A DNA stretch of 64,000 nucleotides. Source: Cupriavidus sp. BIS7 (GTDB taxonomy: Bacteria; Pseudomonadota; Gammaproteobacteria; Burkholderiales; Burkholderiaceae). The stretch spans positions 149,798 through 213,797 of the forward strand of contig NZ_ALOU01000010.1 in the NCBI RefSeq assembly GCF_000292345.1, read 5' to 3'. The notes below the pieces were generated by a model. The model was not told where the DNA came from and made no database searches. It saw only the letters and a program-made list of their open reading frames with translations. Positions 9,461 through 19,228 of this stretch are shown one piece after another. Both the position numbers and the translations under genes were made by a program. Every line of letters starts with the position of its first letter. Position 1 is the stretch's first letter.

Positions 9461-9516
9461 TCCTCTTGGAGGAGAAGGCGCAGACTCGGTATGCCTTCAT
9501 CTGAAAGGAGACCATC

Positions 9517-10133
9517 ATGCTTCTCCACGCGGCGCGTCAAATCCCATGGAACAAGGGAAGGCTGACGGGCCAGAAGCCTCCGCTGAAGCTGAACGAGATA
9601 TGGGCAATACGAACCCGGCTTCAGTTCACGTCAAACGTTCGCGAACTGGCCATGTTCAACCTTGCCATTGACAGCAAGCTGCGTGCGTGTGACCTAACCC
9701 GCCTGCGCGTGCAAGACATCTGCTTTGGTAACCAGGTCGGTAGCCGCGCAACGGTAATGCAGCAGAAAACTCAGCGCCCCGTGCAGTTCGAGATCACCGA
9801 TCAAACTCGCGAAAGTGTCCAGTGCTGGATTCGCGCTCGCGGGCTCAAGCTATGCGATTACCTCTTCCCTGTCGCTTGCACTCGTCACCACACCTTTCAA
9901 CTCGCCAGTACGCGCGGATCGTCCATCGCTGGGTTGCCTCTATCGGCCTGGACGATTCTGCCTACGGAACGCATTCAATCCGGCGGACCAAAGCATCGCT
10001 GATCTACCGACGTACGAAGAATCTGCGGGCCGTCCAACTGCTTCTCGGGCATACCAAGCTCGAAAGCACAGTACGCTACCTCGGAATCGAAGTGGACGAC
10101 GCGCTTGAAATGGCAGAGCAAACCGAAGTGTAA
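9517..10133 (+). pseudogene. Tyrosine recombinase/integrase, frameshifted
   Basis: Two frames together form one small phage-type integrase. The first (from 9517) carries the N-terminal part with LRACDLTRLRVQDI, which includes the first catalytic arginine. The frame is lost after DYLFP near 9869. The second frame, one base out, continues with THSIRRTKASLIYRR (HxxR box) and LLGHTKLESTVRYLGI (His box and catalytic Tyr) to 10133. A single missing base explains the break, so this is a recent pseudogene or a sequencing error. The catalytic set would be complete if the frame were restored. Confidence 0.75.
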
Positions 10134-10253
10134 CCAGGTGCCTGGCCGGCGAAGGGGCCCTTGCCGGCCAGTTTCTGCCCTTCCACATTGAGGATATGAA
10201 TGGGCATGTCGACAATCCCAAGGCGTCGACACGTCTTTCCGGTTCTTCGCTGA

Positions 10254-10521
10254 TCAGATCGCAGTCAGCCGCAGCACGGTCGGCGGACCATCCATGAGCG
10301 CGCCCATCGCTTTGCCAATCGTTCGGAAGTGCTCCGATTTTCGATGCGCGTCGACCGCATCGGAATCGCGATACTTCTCCACAAACGCATAAACTTCGCC
10401 AGAGGTCGTACTCGACGCACCCCTCCTCCTGCCGGGACGCCGCCGCGAGTTCCGCTGCAATCTTCTCGAACTGTACCTCGGCACCCGGTTTTACTTTTAT
10501 TTGTGCGACTACGGCCAACAT
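10254..10521 (-). pseudogene. Antibiotic biosynthesis monooxygenase (ABM) domain gene, frameshifted
   Basis: From the ATG at 10521 the protein reads as an ABM-type dimeric alpha/beta-barrel monooxygenase (VVAQIKVKPGAEVQF, then EEGCVEYDL). The frame then breaks near 10400. The neighbouring frame supplies the expected C-terminal half (SGEVYAFVEKYRD, then HFRTIGKAM) ending at 10254. The gene is therefore broken by a frame change or small deletion. ABM proteins are small oxygenases or quinol-modifying enzymes. The gene lies convergent with the broken integrase and just left of the IS21 element. Confidence 0.6.
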
Positions 10522-10758
10522 CTCCGTCTCCTCAGTGGATTGATTGTTCAAAAATCCTAGCCTGACTGGACGACGCAGTCTATCTGGCGGAGCAGGCATG
10601 GGTATAACAATCGTTCGGTATTCGCCCTCGTGCACGTTCTTTTGGACGACATCGTTCTGCATAGCTGCGGATTTCGGTGAAGGTGATCAGCAGTTTCGGC
10701 GAACGTGATCAGGGAAGGAAGGTGGTACTGCGCGGTCAGGAGATTGTAGCGTAGGTGA

Positions 10759-11514
10759 TCACGATGCCCGTTTCTTGGCGTCGGTTGCCGTGCGCTTACG
10801 CATGGATTCGCCTTTGAGCGGCACCTTGTGCGCCTGGTGGACCAGCCGGTCCAAGATGGCGTCAGCCAGCGTCGGATCATTCAACCACTGGTGCCAATGC
10901 TCGATCGGGAGCTGGCTGGTCACGATGGTCGAGCGGGTACCGACGCGATCGTCCAGAACTTCCAGCAGATCGCCGCGTGCGCTTTCAGAAGGCTCCTGTA
11001 GGCCCCAGTCGTCCAGCACCAGGACATCGATGCGCGCGAGCTGCGCCAGGCGGCGGGTGAAGCTCCCGTCGCCGTGGGCGATCTGCAGTTCCTCGAACAG
11101 TCGCGGCACCCGCAGATAGAGCGCAGAGAATCCCTGCCGACAGGCCTGCTGAGCAAACGCACAGGCCAGCCAGGACTTGCCGGCACCGGTCGCCCCGGTC
11201 AGGATGAGGCTCTGAGCATTGCGGATCCAGTCGCAACTGGCCAAGGTTGCGACCAGCCGCTGGTCAAGGCCGCGGCTGCCGTCATAGACCACATCCTCGA
11301 GGCATGCCTGGGTGTGCTTGAACTTGGCCGAGCGCAGCAGCCGCTCCAGGCGCCGGGTGTCGCGCCAGGCAATCTCCCGGTCGACCAGCATGGAGAAGCG
11401 TTCCTCGAACGGCAGGCTGGAGCTGGCGGTCAGGACAGACTGTTCCTCGAAGGCCCGCGCCATCCCGTCGAGCTTGAGGGCCTTGAGCTGGCCGACGGTG
11501 TGTTGCATCAGCAT
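10759..11514 (-). CDS. istB: IS21-family helper ATPase IstB
   Basis: The protein has 251 residues from the ATG at 11514 ([11 protein letters not shown]). It is an AAA+ ATPase with Walker [13 protein letters not shown] and Walker B VLVLDDWG, followed by a conserved arginine-rich C-terminus. IstB assembles on target DNA and stimulates IstA. The gene begins 7 bases after the istA stop, giving the usual coupled istA-istB order. Length is normal for the family. Confidence 0.93.
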   Translation of the reverse strand: MLMQHTVGQLKALKLDGMARAFEEQSVLTASSSLPFEERFSMLVDREIAWRDTRRLERLLRSAKFKHTQACLEDVVYDGSRGLDQRLVATLASCDWIRNAQSLILTGATGAGKSWLACAFAQQACRQGFSALYLRVPRLFEELQIAHGDGSFTRRLAQLARIDVLVLDDWGLQEPSESARGDLLEVLDDRVGTRSTIVTSQLPIEHWHQWLNDPTLADAILDRLVHQAHKVPLKGESMRKRTATDAKKRAS

Positions 11515-11521
11515 AGTTTTC

Positions 11522-13075
11522 CTAATGGTAGTAGTCGGGTCCGCGCACGTTGTCGTGCATGGGGGAATGCCACTCGGTTTGCGATACCGGCAGAGTGGCT
11601 TGCCGGTCCAGATGGTTTTCAAGGATGGAGACCACAGACTTACGCGTGAGCGAGCCAATGGCGACGGCGCGGGCGCAAGCGGCTTCGAGCCGCTCCTTGC
11701 TGTACTTCTTGGCCAGACTCAGCAGACCCAGGCAGGCGCGATAGCCCATCTCGGGATGGCTTTTGTGGGTGAGCTGGTATTCGACGATGACGGCGACGTT
11801 GGGCCCAATCGAGGCTGCCCAGTTGAGCAGCCGGCCGGGCGTCCATTCGAGGTGCGCGCGATGGGCCACCGGCATGTGTTCCTTGACCGTGCTGTGGCTG
11901 CCCTTGCGGGTATTGCGCGCGTGCAGCGCTACCCGTTTGCCACCGTACAGGATCTCGATGGTGTGGCGGGTTACGCGAGCCTCCACCGCCTTGCGCACCA
12001 GGGCATGTGGCACGCTGTAGTAGTGGCCGTCGATCTCGACGTGGTAGTCGACGTTGACGCGGCACTGTTTGAACGTTGCAACTTCGTAGCGCCGCGGCGG
12101 CAGCGGTCGCAGCACTGGCCGGTCCAACCGCTCGAACCACTCCCGGCGCGTGCCAGGCAGCTTCTTGAACGGTCGGTCGTTCAGGTCGGCGACGAGCTTC
12201 TTGATAGCCTTGTTGAGCTCGCCCAAGCTGTAGAAGCGGTGGTTGCGCAGCCGCGCCAGAATCCACCGCTCGACGATCAGCACGCCGGTTTCGACCTTGG
12301 CCTTGTCTTGCGGTTTGCGCGGCCGCGCCGGCAGCATGGCCGTGCCGTAGTGATGAACGAAGTCCTCCGCAGTACGGGACAGCACTGGCTCATACCGGTC
12401 AGGGCGAGCCACCAGCGCGCGCGGGTTGTCCGGCACAAGCAGTTCGGGCACGCCGCCGGCGTATTCCATCGCGCAGACCATTCCCCCGATCCAGTCGGCG
12501 GTGGTCTGCCCCCGGGTGGCGCACGCGTACGTGTAATTGGACGCGCCGAGCACAGCGACGAAGATGCTGGCTTCGAAGGCAATGCCGCCCTCCGCATCCA
12601 GGATCGGCACCATCTGACCGGCGAAGTCTGCAAACAGCTTCTCGCCGGCGCGGTGCTGCTGGCGCATGGACCGCTTGAGTGTCGCTGCCCAGTCCCGGTA
12701 ACGGCAGCAGAACTGCGTGTATTGGTAAATGGGGACGCCTGGATTCGCCTCCAGGTATTCCTCCCACAGCAACTGCAGTGTCACGCCCTTGCGGCGCAGC
12801 TCGCGATGCAGATAGGGGAAGTCCGGCGTCACCCGCCCGCCCGGGCTGTTGGCCGGCTTCTGCGCGCCGAACAGCCGCCGCTCCAGCGTATCTTCGTTCA
12901 GGCTGTCCGCCTGCGGCCAATCCAGCCCCGCTGCCTTCGCCATTGCCGCGTACTGCGAAACGGCGCCAACACTCACACCCGTCGCTCTAGCGATCTGCCG
13001 GTGCGAAAGGCCACACGCCCACTTCAGGCGAAGCACTTCCTTGATTTTGCGCATGGTCATCCGGTTAGCCGGCAT
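11522..13075 (-). CDS. istA: IS21-family transposase IstA
   Basis: This 517-residue transposase has an N-terminal HTH ([20 protein letters not shown]) and an RNase H-like DDE core. The core residues are Asp in LFADFAGQ, Asp in LVPDNPRAL and Glu in [11 protein letters not shown]-terminal Mu-type beta-barrel region follows. It cuts and joins the element ends. All catalytic motifs are present and the frame is open. Confidence 0.93.
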   Translation of the reverse strand: MPANRMTMRKIKEVLRLKWACGLSHRQIARATGVSVGAVSQYAAMAKAAGLDWPQADSLNEDTLERRLFGAQKPANSPGGRVTPDFPYLHRELRRKGVTLQLLWEEYLEANPGVPIYQYTQFCCRYRDWAATLKRSMRQQHRAGEKLFADFAGQMVPILDAEGGIAFEASIFVAVLGASNYTYACATRGQTTADWIGGMVCAMEYAGGVPELLVPDNPRALVARPDRYEPVLSRTAEDFVHHYGTAMLPARPRKPQDKAKVETGVLIVERWILARLRNHRFYSLGELNKAIKKLVADLNDRPFKKLPGTRREWFERLDRPVLRPLPPRRYEVATFKQCRVNVDYHVEIDGHYYSVPHALVRKAVEARVTRHTIEILYGGKRVALHARNTRKGSHSTVKEHMPVAHRAHLEWTPGRLLNWAASIGPNVAVIVEYQLTHKSHPEMGYRACLGLLSLAKKYSKERLEAACARAVAIGSLTRKSVVSILENHLDRQATLPVSQTEWHSPMHDNVRGPDYYH

Positions 13076-13164
13076 CAGCTTGCTTCCTTGAAAAAAGGAA
13101 GCAGCGTATCGCCGGCGTTCTAGTCCATGCGCAGTCCCACCCCTAACCCTTGCTCGGCCCCATT

Positions 13165-13330
13165 ACGGTGCGTGATCACCCATTTCGGCAACGTGATCAC
13201 GAGTTTCGGGAACGTGATCACCGATTTCGGCGGCGTCGCCGAAGTGATCACGTTCCGCCGAAACCAGCGATCAGCTTCCGCCCGAAGCAGATGATCACGT
13301 TCCCCCGAAATCGCTGATCACGCGCCCCGA
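13165..13330. repeat. Array of GTGATCAC/TTTCGG transposase-binding subrepeats
   Basis: The right end of the IS21 element holds about seven copies of a unit built from GTGATCAC joined to TTTCGG. The first three are in one orientation and the last four in the opposite one, meeting near 13228-13242. IstA binds multiple subterminal repeats. The left end has only two obvious copies, so the two ends are asymmetric. Confidence 0.75.
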
Positions 13331-13338
13331 AATACGCA

Positions 13339-14034
13339 GCATAGCAGTTGTCGCCATGAAGCGACGCTCGACGTGTGGAGCTGAACGCGTCCGCACGTTT
13401 TCTCTGAAGGGTCATTCACTGGCAACCACTCGCTGCATGCGTGCGCATCCCTCAGCTTGATGGCAAGCACGTTAACCATGCCGTCCATCTCAGCCAGCAG
13501 CAGGGCCGCACGCTGCCGAAGGGCTACGCGGAACCTGCGCACGGGGAATTCGGATTGCGAAGTGATTTCCATCGCACCCGCCACTACGTCTGCTTGCTAA
13601 GCGCGAGCGCGGCGCAGGGCGGCCGCGTGGCCTAGCTGTCTCGGATTCCGTTCGGGCGCCTGCCCGGCGACATCAATATCGTGCGCGGCGGGCTCAGTTT
13701 CCCTTCACCACCCGCATCCTGGTATCGCTGTTGCTCTTGGGGCTGCCTGCTGCGCCGCTTACAGCATTTGCCTCGTCAGGCCGATTCGTCTTGCAGATGA
13801 CTACCCGCCAATCTATAAATTGACGTTGTTGCAATTTATCCGCAGCACAGCATGTCGTACGATTTCGTGCGTGCGCCGAAGGAAGACTGGAAATGAGTAC
13901 CCTGCCTCGTTTGATACTCACCGGCAGCGCGCCTGAAAGTCGCATCGCTCCGTCTAACACGGCGCACAGTAACCAGCATTCAATGATCAAAGCCGTCCGC
14001 GATCTTTAAACACCAACTGCATAGAGAGATTGTG
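13339..14034. other. Intergenic region, no supported gene
   Basis: After the right-hand target duplication there is no convincing gene up to 14034. Short frames on both strands (for example 13318-13584 minus and 13694-13990 minus) show no family signature or ribosome site. Some may be debris of genes broken by transposition. Confidence 0.5.
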
Positions 14035-14982
14035 ATGAGCTGTCGAGAAATTCTCGGCCGCGCCTTGGCGATCCTGGCCTTGAGCGCCGCCAGTCACCTG
14101 TCCCTGGCGCAGGTGCCACCCGATATCGCCGAAAGGCTCAAGACTCTGGGAAGAGTCGTTGACCCATCGGGCACCGCCGCCCTGTACGTGCCATTGTTGA
14201 AAACGCAGTCGTTTTCGGGCGTGCGCGTCTCCCGAGATCTGAACTACGGGCCGACGGACGACCAGAGGCTGGATCTGTTCGTGCCCGAGACTGCGCTCCA
14301 GTCGCCGAAGGCCGTGCTAGTTTTCGTACATGGCGGCGGCTTTGTACGCGGCGACAAACATGCGTCCGACAGCCCATTCTACGACAACGTGATGCTATGG
14401 GCAGCGGGCCGCGGACTGATAGGCGTCAATCTCAATCACCGGATGGCGCCTCAGAACTCGTGGCCAGCAGGCACCGAAGACCTGGGTCTGGCAGTGCGTT
14501 GGGTTCAAGAGAACATCGCCGCGCTGGGCGGCGACCCGAAGCGGGTCTTTCTAGTGGGTCATTCGTCGGGCGCGGTACTCGCGGCTTCCTATGTCGCCCA
14601 CCCGGAGTTCTACGGACCGGCCGGCGTAGGACTGGCCGGCGCAGCATTTCTCTCGGCGACCATCTTTGACCCCGCCACCGCAGAGATCAGCCCGGCGCTC
14701 AAGGCATATTTCGGCGACGACGCCAGCCGGTACGCAGAGCGCTCGTCAGTGCCTGGACTTCAGCAGACACCGTTGCCGCTGATGGTGGCGACCGCTGAAC
14801 TGGATCCAGTCTCCGTGGAGCGCCAGGCGCTGCAACTCCAGGAAGCGCTCTGCAAGACTGACCGCTGTCCGACATTCGTACGCTTCCCGGGACAGAACCA
14901 TTTCTCCGAGGTTTTCTCGATCAACAGCCCCGACAATACGGTCGGCATGGGAATACTTGCGTTCATTCGGGGCGTTCGGTAG
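14035..14982 (+). CDS. Secreted alpha/beta hydrolase (esterase/lipase, HGGG type)
   Basis: A 315-residue protein with a signal peptide (hydrophobic LAILALSAASHLSLAQ) and an alpha/beta-hydrolase core. The oxyanion motif HGGGF is near residue 100 and the nucleophile elbow is GHSSG. The likely acid is in TAELDPV, and the catalytic His is in GQNHFSE. This is the hormone-sensitive-lipase/carboxylesterase branch. The start at 14035 is preferred to the GTG one codon earlier because AGAGAG lies six bases upstream. It probably hydrolyses esters in the periplasm or outside the cell. Confidence 0.88.
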   Translation: MSCREILGRALAILALSAASHLSLAQVPPDIAERLKTLGRVVDPSGTAALYVPLLKTQSFSGVRVSRDLNYGPTDDQRLDLFVPETALQSPKAVLVFVHGGGFVRGDKHASDSPFYDNVMLWAAGRGLIGVNLNHRMAPQNSWPAGTEDLGLAVRWVQENIAALGGDPKRVFLVGHSSGAVLAASYVAHPEFYGPAGVGLAGAAFLSATIFDPATAEISPALKAYFGDDASRYAERSSVPGLQQTPLPLMVATAELDPVSVERQALQLQEALCKTDRCPTFVRFPGQNHFSEVFSINSPDNTVGMGILAFIRGVR

Positions 14983-15648
14983 CGCAGGCTCCGGATGACA
15001 CTGCGACCGATTCAGACTGACCAGGGAAGACCCTGTGAGAAGGGTCGGCAACCGCCTACAGCCACCCTCCGCTCAGTCGACCGAGGTCGGCCAGTTTCCG
15101 ACACTCGCCGGCGTACGCGCGCTGACGCTCGAACGGCTGCTCTGGTTTTGCCAACGGACCTTCGAGTGTTGAGCAGAATAAACCGACCGCGCAGGAGGCG
15201 GATTTTTCCGTGTTCGAGCCGCGGCGAGTGTTTATTGAGTCTAACGCGTTCCCTACTCGTGGCGTTTCTCGTGGCCGCCATGTCCGTTGTAGGAAACCGG
15301 AATTAGCTGGACTACGTGCGCTTTTGTTGGACTGGAAGTCCGGAATTCGCTGGACTGGCGTGCAATTCCTGCCGGCGCTGAGCCAGGACGGGTCGGTCGG
15401 TACACATGCTGTCCGGGTCATCGGCGATGTCTGGCTTCTTCTGCAGCCTCCAGACCAAGCGACCGAGCCGCGGGGTCTATCGCACCCACCATAACGTGCG
15501 TGCCGATGGGGGTGCCTAGAAGCGCTCCCTGCAGCTTGAATGCTGCATCTAACGCTTCGCGCGATTTCTTGTCTGTCATGCTCGTCTATTCCTCTGGGGC
15601 GATGGGGCCCTATCGAGGTGTCCGAGGAAATTAGACCACGACAAGGCG
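14983..15648. other. Intergenic region, mostly unexplained
   Basis: Apart from the short frame at 15418-15579 no gene is supported. Near 15298-15375 an imperfect repeat of GGAATT(A/C)GCTGGACT(A/G)C occurs twice around a TTGGACTGGAAGTCC stretch, which may be insertion-sequence debris. The 3' end of the toxin-like gene lies just to the right. Confidence 0.4.
15418..15579 (-). CDS. Short hypothetical protein (53 aa)
   Basis: From the ATG at 15579 a 53-residue frame reads with ordinary coding character (MTDKKSREALDAAFKLQGAL, then an alanine/glutamate-rich tail). A weak GAGG lies about 14 bases upstream. It is in the position where an immunity gene for the upstream toxin-like protein might be expected. 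It is short and unrecognised, so this is only a possibility. Confidence 0.35.
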   Translation of the reverse strand: MTDKKSREALDAAFKLQGALLGTPIGTHVMVGAIDPAARSLGLEAAEEARHRR

Positions 15649-17232
15649 CTATTCGCCCGTCCATCCGAGCACTCGTGCAGCCTTCAGAAACTTGCCAAGC
15701 GTCGGCTCCATCTCCGCCCAGAGTCTTAGCGTTCTCCACTCGACGAAGACGCCTTTGACGAGCACAGCCTCCTTCAACATCGCCACCTTGCCGCCGGTTT
15801 CGCCAGTCCAGTTCGTGTATTGATTGAGGAAAGCATCTTCAACCGCAAAACGCTCCACCCCTCCAACCGCTCTTACGAGCCAGTTTGACTCCAGATGGCC
15901 CGCTTGTACGGAAGGAGCATCAGCAAGATGGCTACGACCTCTCCAGTCTTGCGTCTGTAGGTCCACGAGAAACCTCAGCGGATGCCTCTTGTCGGAAAGG
16001 ATGACTTCAAGCATCTCTCGCATGAACCGTGTCCGTAGGGCACTAGAACTGCCGACGGAACGCCCCGCAGCCGGAGCCGCCCCGCTACTCATCGACGTCC
16101 GCCTTGCCCCGGATCTAGCAATGCGGCGGAGTGGGGCGCCGCCGCAAATGCCTCCCACCGACATGCTACTGAAGGCCATGGACATGAGTGCACCTTGCAA
16201 ACGTTCATCGTTAGCAAGCCACATACTCAGGTAGCGCAAACCAGCTGCCCCTTCCCCAGCGAGCCCCATGGCAGGTATGAAGGGATCCATCGTCTGGAAA
16301 GCATCCCATTCCTGGCTGAATGATGAACGACGCATCGCATCGTCGAACGCAGTAAGAATCTCAAACGGGAGATTGATGAACGCCCCCATCAGGTTGCCAA
16401 CGCTAAGCCAACCATTGGCTAAGTAATTCGTAAGCGTTGATCCAGTATCGATAGGTGGGTTCAGTGTGAACAAGTCCCCCTTTTCCGGTGGAAGCCAAAA
16501 ACCTCCTTTGGAATCCTGGTAAAACCAATCACCAAGACTCCTCGGACCCTCGGGAGCCTGCGGTGGCGGAGGACTCCATAGCTCTTCGCGCGGAGTTGCT
16601 GCATTCTCCGGGCGAGGGCCAGGCCGTTCATATTTATCAAAGATGCGCTCTGGCCGTACGAAGGTTCCATGGCTGCCCGAATGGCGCCAAAAGTCGGGAG
16701 GGATACCTACGGCCTGCTGACCGGAAGAGTTATTCGACCGATCCGGGTGGATCCCCCGGATGTAGACAGTCTCAATGCCATCCGGCTCTATGGTGGCCCC
16801 TAGTGGCCCCGGCTGTCGCGGAAATAACGTATCTAAATTCAGCGTATTCTCTTTATAAGACGCGCCTACCACGAAGGTCCCGGAATTGTCCGCAATTTGA
16901 TTGCGATCATGAAGCCATGGGCTTCTTGAATTATCTTCGCTCCGCCCTTCTTCTGGACTTCCCCAGTCGCCAAGCCGTTCACTCCTGGGGGCATCGTCGT
17001 CAATGGTAACGAAGCCAAACGGATCCCGAACGTCTGATTCGGGAAGTTCACCCGTAAGATCGGACAAATCTTCGGTTCCCGTCAGGTAATATCCAACGTA
17101 TTGGCCAATAACAGGAACCTGCGAGGAATACTGTGCTAGCCCGAACTGCCAAGCACTGGTAAGGCCCTTGCCGCCTCCCCCTGAAGACGAGCCACCTCCG
17201 AAAACGGCCTCAAGTAAATCGGCCCAGTCCAT
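15649..17232 (-). CDS. Polymorphic-toxin-like protein
   Basis: The 527-residue protein starts with a short acidic helix and a glycine/serine linker. A long proline-rich region of low complexity follows, then hydrophobic helices near residues 285-380 (NLMGAFINLPFEILTAF and following). The last 110 residues hold HPLRFLVDLQ, HLADAPSVQAGHLES, ERFAVEDAFLN and NWTGE. That order resembles C-terminal domains of bacterial polymorphic toxins (type 5/Ntox17-like), probably nuclease-like with conserved His and Glu. It is last in a five-gene operon and starts one base after the HlyD-like gene ends. No clear immunity protein follows. The toxin call is from remembered motif order and needs a profile search. 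Confidence 0.65.
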   Translation of the reverse strand: MDWADLLEAVFGGGSSSGGGGKGLTSAWQFGLAQYSSQVPVIGQYVGYYLTGTEDLSDLTGELPESDVRDPFGFVTIDDDAPRSERLGDWGSPEEGRSEDNSRSPWLHDRNQIADNSGTFVVGASYKENTLNLDTLFPRQPGPLGATIEPDGIETVYIRGIHPDRSNNSSGQQAVGIPPDFWRHSGSHGTFVRPERIFDKYERPGPRPENAATPREELWSPPPPQAPEGPRSLGDWFYQDSKGGFWLPPEKGDLFTLNPPIDTGSTLTNYLANGWLSVGNLMGAFINLPFEILTAFDDAMRRSSFSQEWDAFQTMDPFIPAMGLAGEGAAGLRYLSMWLANDERLQGALMSMAFSSMSVGGICGGAPLRRIARSGARRTSMSSGAAPAAGRSVGSSSALRTRFMREMLEVILSDKRHPLRFLVDLQTQDWRGRSHLADAPSVQAGHLESNWLVRAVGGVERFAVEDAFLNQYTNWTGETGGKVAMLKEAVLVKGVFVEWRTLRLWAEMEPTLGKFLKAARVLGWTGE

Positions 17233-17233
17233 A

Positions 17234-18409
17234 TTAGGAATCGAAAGAGATTAATGTGTTTTCGAATTCAAAGTTGTAGTTCAACGGAAGAATTCGACCC
17301 GCAGGACCTTCGTTGTTGCAACGGATCATCACGTTCCATTGCTCATCAACAGACTCATGTCCCCGGACGGCACAAACGACTCCGTCAACCTCGACAGGAG
17401 CTGCTCCAGCCTCGCCGAACAGCGTCGTCGTTATTTTTGCTGTATATCCGACGCGAATGAGCCCCCTGTATTTCACCTCGCCAACGATTAAGACGTTTTT
17501 ATCGTTCTCTAGTCGAAGAACGGGTTGACCTACGGCAACCGACTCGCCGACATTGCGGAAGACCGCGGTCACGACGCCGTCAAAGGGCGCGACTAAAAAT
17601 GTGTTGATGTACCCAAGCTGAATTCTTCTAATGTCCGCCGCGGTCACCGCCTTTGCGTAGAGAACATTCTCGCTGGAGTTCAGCTTTACCAAGCGATAGG
17701 CGGCAAGTCTTTCTTGTCGCAGCGATATTTCTGAACGTAAATATCGAGCCGTATTGTCGGCCGGCGGAACTTGATATTCGTGCCCACGATACGTTGTATC
17801 AGTATGTGATGTTGTGTCGAATGATTGGCCACCGGTAGTGCTCGTTCGGGAGTCGCTCGTCGATGTTGGGTCCTTCACAACCTGCAGACCATCGGACTTA
17901 TACAGATCATCTAATACATCGCTTCGACTCTTAAGAACGACCGAAAGTCTATTGAGAAGGGTCGTAATAGAATTCTGGTCAGTAGGGGTTTTTCCAAGTA
18001 AACCAATTTTTACTTTCACTGCTTCGTCGGATTGATCCGCGCTCTTTTTGAGGCCGTACCATGCGAGGGCCTGTGTCAAATTGTTGGCGATGTCCTTGGC
18101 GCGCAGACGGCAAAGTATGGAATTTCCGAATGCGCTTTCGATCATGTAGGGATCGTCGCCCACTGGCTTGGGCAAGGCGAAGATATTGACGGTGCCTTGA
18201 CTGCCTGAGTTGGTCACCAGTTGGGACGTCATAGCGGGGAGTTCCACCTTTGGCTCCAATTTATCTTGGAGGGAAACCATGTCAAAGGCATTTACTGTCC
18301 TCCCGATCAAATCCTCTGATAGGAACTCAATGATACCGTCCATTGGAAAACAGAGATCCGCCGACTGTGTTGGACGAACACTGAGCCTGATTGCTTTACC
18401 GAGTGCCAT
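17234..18409 (-). CDS. HlyD-like (lipoyl/barrel-sandwich) protein without membrane anchor
   Basis: This 391-residue protein has two halves of a barrel-sandwich hybrid domain. The N-terminal half is near residues 20-50 (FPMDGIIEFL, then GRTVNAFDMVSL). The C-terminal half is near 285-320 (APFDGVVTAVFRNVGESV, then GQPVLRLEN), followed by a beta-barrel-like GYTAKITTTLFG. Helical sequence between them includes LRSEISLRQERLAAYRLVKL. That is the fold order of membrane-fusion proteins of export systems, but no signal peptide or N-terminal transmembrane helix is present. It may therefore act in the cytoplasm or be exported itself. It lies between small beta-rich proteins and a toxin-like gene. Domain assignment is good; the role is unknown. 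Confidence 0.7.
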   Translation of the reverse strand: MALGKAIRLSVRPTQSADLCFPMDGIIEFLSEDLIGRTVNAFDMVSLQDKLEPKVELPAMTSQLVTNSGSQGTVNIFALPKPVGDDPYMIESAFGNSILCRLRAKDIANNLTQALAWYGLKKSADQSDEAVKVKIGLLGKTPTDQNSITTLLNRLSVVLKSRSDVLDDLYKSDGLQVVKDPTSTSDSRTSTTGGQSFDTTSHTDTTYRGHEYQVPPADNTARYLRSEISLRQERLAAYRLVKLNSSENVLYAKAVTAADIRRIQLGYINTFLVAPFDGVVTAVFRNVGESVAVGQPVLRLENDKNVLIVGEVKYRGLIRVGYTAKITTTLFGEAGAAPVEVDGVVCAVRGHESVDEQWNVMIRCNNEGPAGRILPLNYNFEFENTLISFDS

Positions 18410-18427
18410 CTGCTTTTCTCCTTACAT

Positions 18428-18718
18428 TCACGCATGATCCACTACATAAGGGAGCAAGATCTTGCAAGTAAGTGTGCTGTCGGTCTCGCACATTGCACGA
18501 ACGCCGCGCAGATTAAGCAGTGGTATCGTCCAGCACTCGCCTGGCTGAAGAGCGCCCAATTTTGTCTCTCCAACCGCGTTTTTTGAACTGAGGGTCACTG
18601 GGTCACCCAGTAAATCGTTGTGCACGACGAGAAGTAACGGCTCTGTAAGGTCTGCCGTGACACCCGCGGATCCCCACAAATAAGCGTCATTTCGGACCTT
18701 TACAGAATAGCTGTACAT
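18428..18718 (-). CDS. Small beta-rich hypothetical protein
   Basis: The frame is open from 18826, but the ATG at 18718 has GGAGG eight bases upstream and gives a 96-residue protein, matching the 96-100 residues of its neighbours. It alternates hydrophobic and polar residues (VKVRNDAYLWG, then EPLLLVVHNDLL), suggesting a small beta-sandwich. Two or three cysteines are near the C-terminus. It lies 18 bases before the HlyD-like gene. No family is recognised. Confidence 0.6.
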   Translation of the reverse strand: MYSYSVKVRNDAYLWGSAGVTADLTEPLLLVVHNDLLGDPVTLSSKNAVGETKLGALQPGECWTIPLLNLRGVRAMCETDSTLTCKILLPYVVDHA

Positions 18719-18893
18719 CGATCCGACCTCCGATTTGATTCGTTGGATTTGGCTCGTGAAACTATCTCTACGGACTCTGACCGACGTCTCAACGCAGACA
18801 TTCGAACGACCGACCTTCCCGGCCATGTCCTGACCTGCCGATTTCCCTCATAGCCGTCGCACTGTGGCCGAACCGCTTTTCACCCCTTTGGCT

Positions 18894-19196
18894 TTACTGC
18901 GCAGGGATTTCTTTGGCAAAAAGTGCAACCCTCTGATTCAATGTAAGGGCATTATGATTGATCAATCTAACTCTTGCATGAGCTGAATTAAAATATGCGT
19001 TGATCACTCTTTGAAAATCCTCTCCGTCTTTTTGTTTGAATATTTCCTCAGGAACATCAAGCATCTTATACATCTTGTCCTCAGGATTGTGAGGGTAGAT
19101 GCCCACCCTTATTCCAGAATTCTCTGAATTTTCGATGGCGGCAGCTACAATCGATCCGGAGCCGTCTGTAATGACAATTAGATGCTTGCTTGACAT
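18894..19196 (-). CDS. Small hypothetical protein
   Basis: A 100-residue protein starting eight bases after AAGGAG. It begins with a hydrophobic strand (HLIVITDGSGSIVAAAIE) and is otherwise mixed alpha/beta with a helical C-terminus. Base composition is clearly AT-richer than the flanking genes, a sign of recent transfer. No family is recognised. It is the second gene of the toxin-associated operon. Confidence 0.6.
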   Translation of the reverse strand: MSSKHLIVITDGSGSIVAAAIENSENSGIRVGIYPHNPEDKMYKMLDVPEEIFKQKDGEDFQRVINAYFNSAHARVRLINHNALTLNQRVALFAKEIPAQ

Positions 19197-19228
19197 GAAT
19201 AATTCTCCTTAGATCGCCATTGTTTTTA

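Larger units (their letters stand above)
10666..13338 (-). mobile_element. IS21-family insertion sequence, complete, with 7-bp target duplication
   Basis: The 2,673-bp element carries istA and istB on the minus strand. Its ends are inverted repeats: the left end starts TGCGGATTTCGGTGAAGG, and the right end read inward starts TGCGTATTTCGGGGCGCG. Both continue with GTGATCA-containing subrepeats. The bases just outside are GCATAGC on both sides (10659-10665 and 13339-13345), a perfect 7-bp direct repeat as expected for IS21 transposition. Both genes are intact, so the element may still be active. Confidence 0.92.

Noticed and set aside
11312..13123. 603-codon plus-strand frame
   Set aside because: It is antisense to istA and istB, has no domain signature, and exists because GC-rich coding DNA keeps opposite frames open.
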